The position numbers were made by a program, and so were the translations under genes. Below are positions 6,004-7,384 of a stretch of DNA of 7,384 nucleotides, piece after piece. The notes under the pieces are model-generated. The model was not told where the DNA came from. It made no database searches and saw only the letters and a list, made by a program, of their open reading frames with translations. How positions within the stretch are numbered: the first letter of the stretch is position 1; each line of letters opens with the position of its first letter. Source of the DNA: Terriglobia bacterium. Lineage in GTDB: Bacteria > Acidobacteriota > Terriglobia > UBA7540. The DNA lies in assembly GCA_030040455.1 (NCBI GenBank), contig JASHTR010000298.1:1-7384 (forward strand), read 5' to 3'.

Positions 6004-6300
6004 CTACCAGCCTTCGATCACAAATCGAATGTAGGAGTCGCAGATGGGTTCTTCAGCCTCCTGGACATGAGTTACCACCGCGCTGCGCGGGCCTAGCATC
6101 AGCTTCTTTTTGAACTCACGAAGCGTCCTTTCGTCGCCTACCGCGTAAGCCTCCACTCTTCCATCCAGAAGATTTTTCACGTACCCGCGCACTCCCAGCG
6201 TGTTGGCCTCACGCTCTGCAAAATAGCGGTATCCAACGCCCTGCACTCTTCCTGAAATCAGGAATTGCCTTGCCACCAGCGGGGCAGGGTCCTTCTTCAT
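6004..6300 (-). CDS. acyP: Acylphosphatase
   Basis: Small cytoplasmic enzyme that hydrolyses carboxyl-phosphate bonds such as acetyl or carbamoyl phosphate; its physiological substrate is often unclear. At 98 residues it is typical. The phosphate-binding signature GRVQGVGYR (17-25) contains the conserved Arg25. The second motif GYVKNLLDGRVE (39-50) supplies the catalytic Asn43. The ATG at 6300 overlaps the plsC stop in an ATGA arrangement and has GGGAG seven bases upstream, which suggests translational coupling. An ATG at 6321 would add seven residues (MAAGSGG) and overlap plsC further. Given the neighbour, a link to acyl-phosphate levels in phospholipid synthesis is tempting, but it is only an inference. 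A perfect hairpin follows the stop. Confidence 0.94.
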   Translation of the reverse strand: MKKDPAPLVARQFLISGRVQGVGYRYFAEREANTLGVRGYVKNLLDGRVEAYAVGDERTLREFKKKLMLGPRSAVVTHVQEAEEPICDSYIRFVIEGW

Positions 6301-7022
6301 GCCACCGCTCCCAGCGGCCATTCATCCGGAGCAAGTCCCGCAAGAATCGCCTGGCGGACGCGGCGCAAGACATCGGGCAAAGCATCGAGCGAGGAGTCTT
6401 TCGTCTCGATGGCTTCGTGAAACGTAACCCGCACCCGGCCAGGATGGATAGCGAACTTTCCCTTCGGCATAATTCGCCTGCTTCCCGAAATGGATACTGG
6501 AATGATGGACGCCCCCGACCTGATGGCCATCACAAAGACCCCTTTTTTGAAAGGCAGCAGCCTCCCATTCTCACTTCGAGTTCCTTCGGGAAAGACAAGG
6601 AAGGAATGGCCCGCTTTGAGGGACCCCACTGCTTCTTCGATGGCGCGGATCGACTTTTCCCGGCTCTTGCGATCGACGAGAATAAATCCCCTCCGTCGCA
6701 TCGCGCGTCCAAGGATGGGAACCCGGAAAAACTCTTGCTTGGCCAGAATAAGAACGGGTGGCAAAAGACCCACGACTACGGGCGGGTCGCAATTGCTTTG
6801 ATGATTCACCATGTAGACCACCGGACCGTTTGCCGGGATCCTCTCCTGGCCGCGAGCCTCCACAACCACGCCCGCCATCCGCACTGCAAGCTGAGCGCCT
6901 AAAACTCCAACCCGATAAATTGGATCGGAATTGCCTGAAACCAGGGTGTAAATCAAGTAGGGCGCCCCGACGACAAGAATATAAATCATCACAAAAGAGA
7001 TCACCAAGAACGACCGGATCAT
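6297..7022 (-). CDS. plsC: 1-acyl-sn-glycerol-3-phosphate acyltransferase (PlsC family)
   Basis: Acylates lysophosphatidic acid to phosphatidic acid at the inner membrane, an early phospholipid step. With the ATG at 7022 it has 241 residues, normal for PlsC. A hydrophobic N-terminal segment (about 4-29) anchors it. The catalytic NHx4D block is NHQSNCD (73-79), followed by a KQEFFRVPILG segment (95-105). The glycerophosphate-binding FPEGTRS (144-150), FKKG (158-161) and IPVSISG (174-180) complete the motif set. A TTG at 7085 would extend it by 21 residues; neither start has a strong ribosome binding site, so the start is uncertain. It overlaps the acylphosphatase gene by four bases. Family assignment is firm; acyl-donor preference and which glycerolipid it acylates are not visible. 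Confidence 0.94.
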   Translation of the reverse strand: MIRSFLVISFVMIYILVVGAPYLIYTLVSGNSDPIYRVGVLGAQLAVRMAGVVVEARGQERIPANGPVVYMVNHQSNCDPPVVVGLLPPVLILAKQEFFRVPILGRAMRRRGFILVDRKSREKSIRAIEEAVGSLKAGHSFLVFPEGTRSENGRLLPFKKGVFVMAIRSGASIIPVSISGSRRIMPKGKFAIHPGRVRVTFHEAIETKDSSLDALPDVLRRVRQAILAGLAPDEWPLGAVA

Positions 7023-7139
7023 GGCATTACATGAAGTCCAGTTGGTGTAAAAGAGTAAAAGCCTCGCGTAAAGACGCCAAGGCAAAAAGCGAGTCGAAAG
7101 CCTGAAATCAAAAGCTGCTCGCTCGTCAACCCAATCCTT
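7023..7139 (-). other. Gap between PDZ protein and plsC
   Basis: No gene is seen beyond a possible TTG extension of plsC. The stretch around 7062-7090 contains GTAAAGACGCCAAGGCAAAA. This resembles degenerate copies of a widespread intergenic repeat whose spurious translation reads SRKDAKAK. No clear promoter or terminator was recognised. Confidence 0.25.
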
Positions 7140-7384
7140 TCACATCTTCCCGGTTGGGGAAGCTTTGCCATAAAGCCACCCATCGCGGACGGCGAGTTGC
7201 GCAGCGGTAGGCTGCGGCATTTCCTCTACGGAATATCGTACCGCTTGCTGGGATCCCAGATTGAAGCGAACGGTCAGCACCTCCATCCCGCGCCGAACTC
7301 TCAATTTTACCTTCTCTCCCGGTCTCAGGCCGAGCACTTCTTGAGGCGAGGCATAAAGCACGTGTCCGTTGATTTCGAGGAGGA
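7140..7384 (-). CDS. PDZ-domain protein, C-terminal fragment (M61-type peptidase tail?), 5' end beyond window
   Basis: Eighty residues are readable, beginning LLEINGHVLYASPQEVLGL and ending at TGA (7142-7140). LLEINGH, then LRPGEKVKLRVRR and a following beta strand, match the second half of a PDZ domain: the G-D-x-I/L-x-x-I-N-G strand, then the helix and last strands. The tail YSVEEMPQPTAAQLAVRDGWLYGK resembles the ending of PDZ-carrying M61 glycyl aminopeptidase-like proteins, where a Y-x-I-x-E-x-P...Q-x-x-x-R-x-x-W-L pattern closes the protein. That assignment is an inference from a short tail. Other PDZ proteases (HtrA/DegP, tail-specific proteases) are less consistent with this ending. 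No catalytic region lies within the window. Confidence 0.75.
   Translation of the reverse strand, partial: LLEINGHVLYASPQEVLGLRPGEKVKLRVRRGMEVLTVRFNLGSQQAVRYSVEEMPQPTAAQLAVRDGWLYGKASPTGKM

Noticed and set aside
6270..6902. Plus-strand open frame opposite plsC and acyP
   Set aside because: It is antisense to the catalytic motifs of PlsC and has no family resemblance of its own.
1..7384. CRISPR array, phage, insertion sequence or defence system
   Set aside because: There are no regularly spaced repeats and no transposase, integrase or defence-type proteins; every supported gene is housekeeping.

Overview
This window reads as ordinary chromosomal, housekeeping DNA from a GC-rich Gram-negative-type bacterium. 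Every supported gene lies on the minus strand, so transcription runs from position 7384 towards position 1. An acidobacterial or similar soil/environmental origin is my inference. It rests on the mix of genes, the cytochrome b-cytochrome c fusion, and dispersed repeats of the GTCATTCTGAGCGAAGCGAAGAAT type. It was not tested by any search.

Layout in transcription order. (1) 7384-7140: the C-terminal end of a PDZ-domain protein, cut by the window edge and resembling the tail of M61-type peptidases. (2) 7022-6297: a PlsC-type acylglycerophosphate acyltransferase. (3) 6300-6004: an acylphosphatase that overlaps plsC by four bases. (4) 6003-5765: a hairpin-rich intergenic stretch with a perfect 16-bp inverted repeat directly after the acylphosphatase stop and an inverted pair of REP-like elements. 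(5) 5764-5198: adenine phosphoribosyltransferase. (6) 5197-5088: a short gap with a solitary copy of the same REP-like element. (7) 5087-4506 and 4490-3012: a compact quinol:electron acceptor oxidoreductase made of a Tat-type Rieske protein and a cytochrome b carrying a C-terminal c-type cytochrome domain. (8) 2845-2189: LipB octanoyltransferase. (9) 1979-942 and 878-1: E1 alpha and E1 beta subunits of a lipoate-dependent 2-oxoacid dehydrogenase, the latter cut by the left edge.

Functionally there are two themes. The Rieske and cytochrome b/c genes would move electrons from the quinone pool to a periplasmic acceptor. LipB and E1 alpha/beta belong together because the E2 partner of E1 must carry lipoate, which LipB helps to attach. 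The E2 gene is not in the window and would be expected beyond position 1. I see no phage, insertion sequence, CRISPR, RNA gene or defence system, and no convincing novel multi-gene system. The most notable points are the cytochrome b-c fusion with its mixed b6f-like features, and the repeat and hairpin structures around apt.
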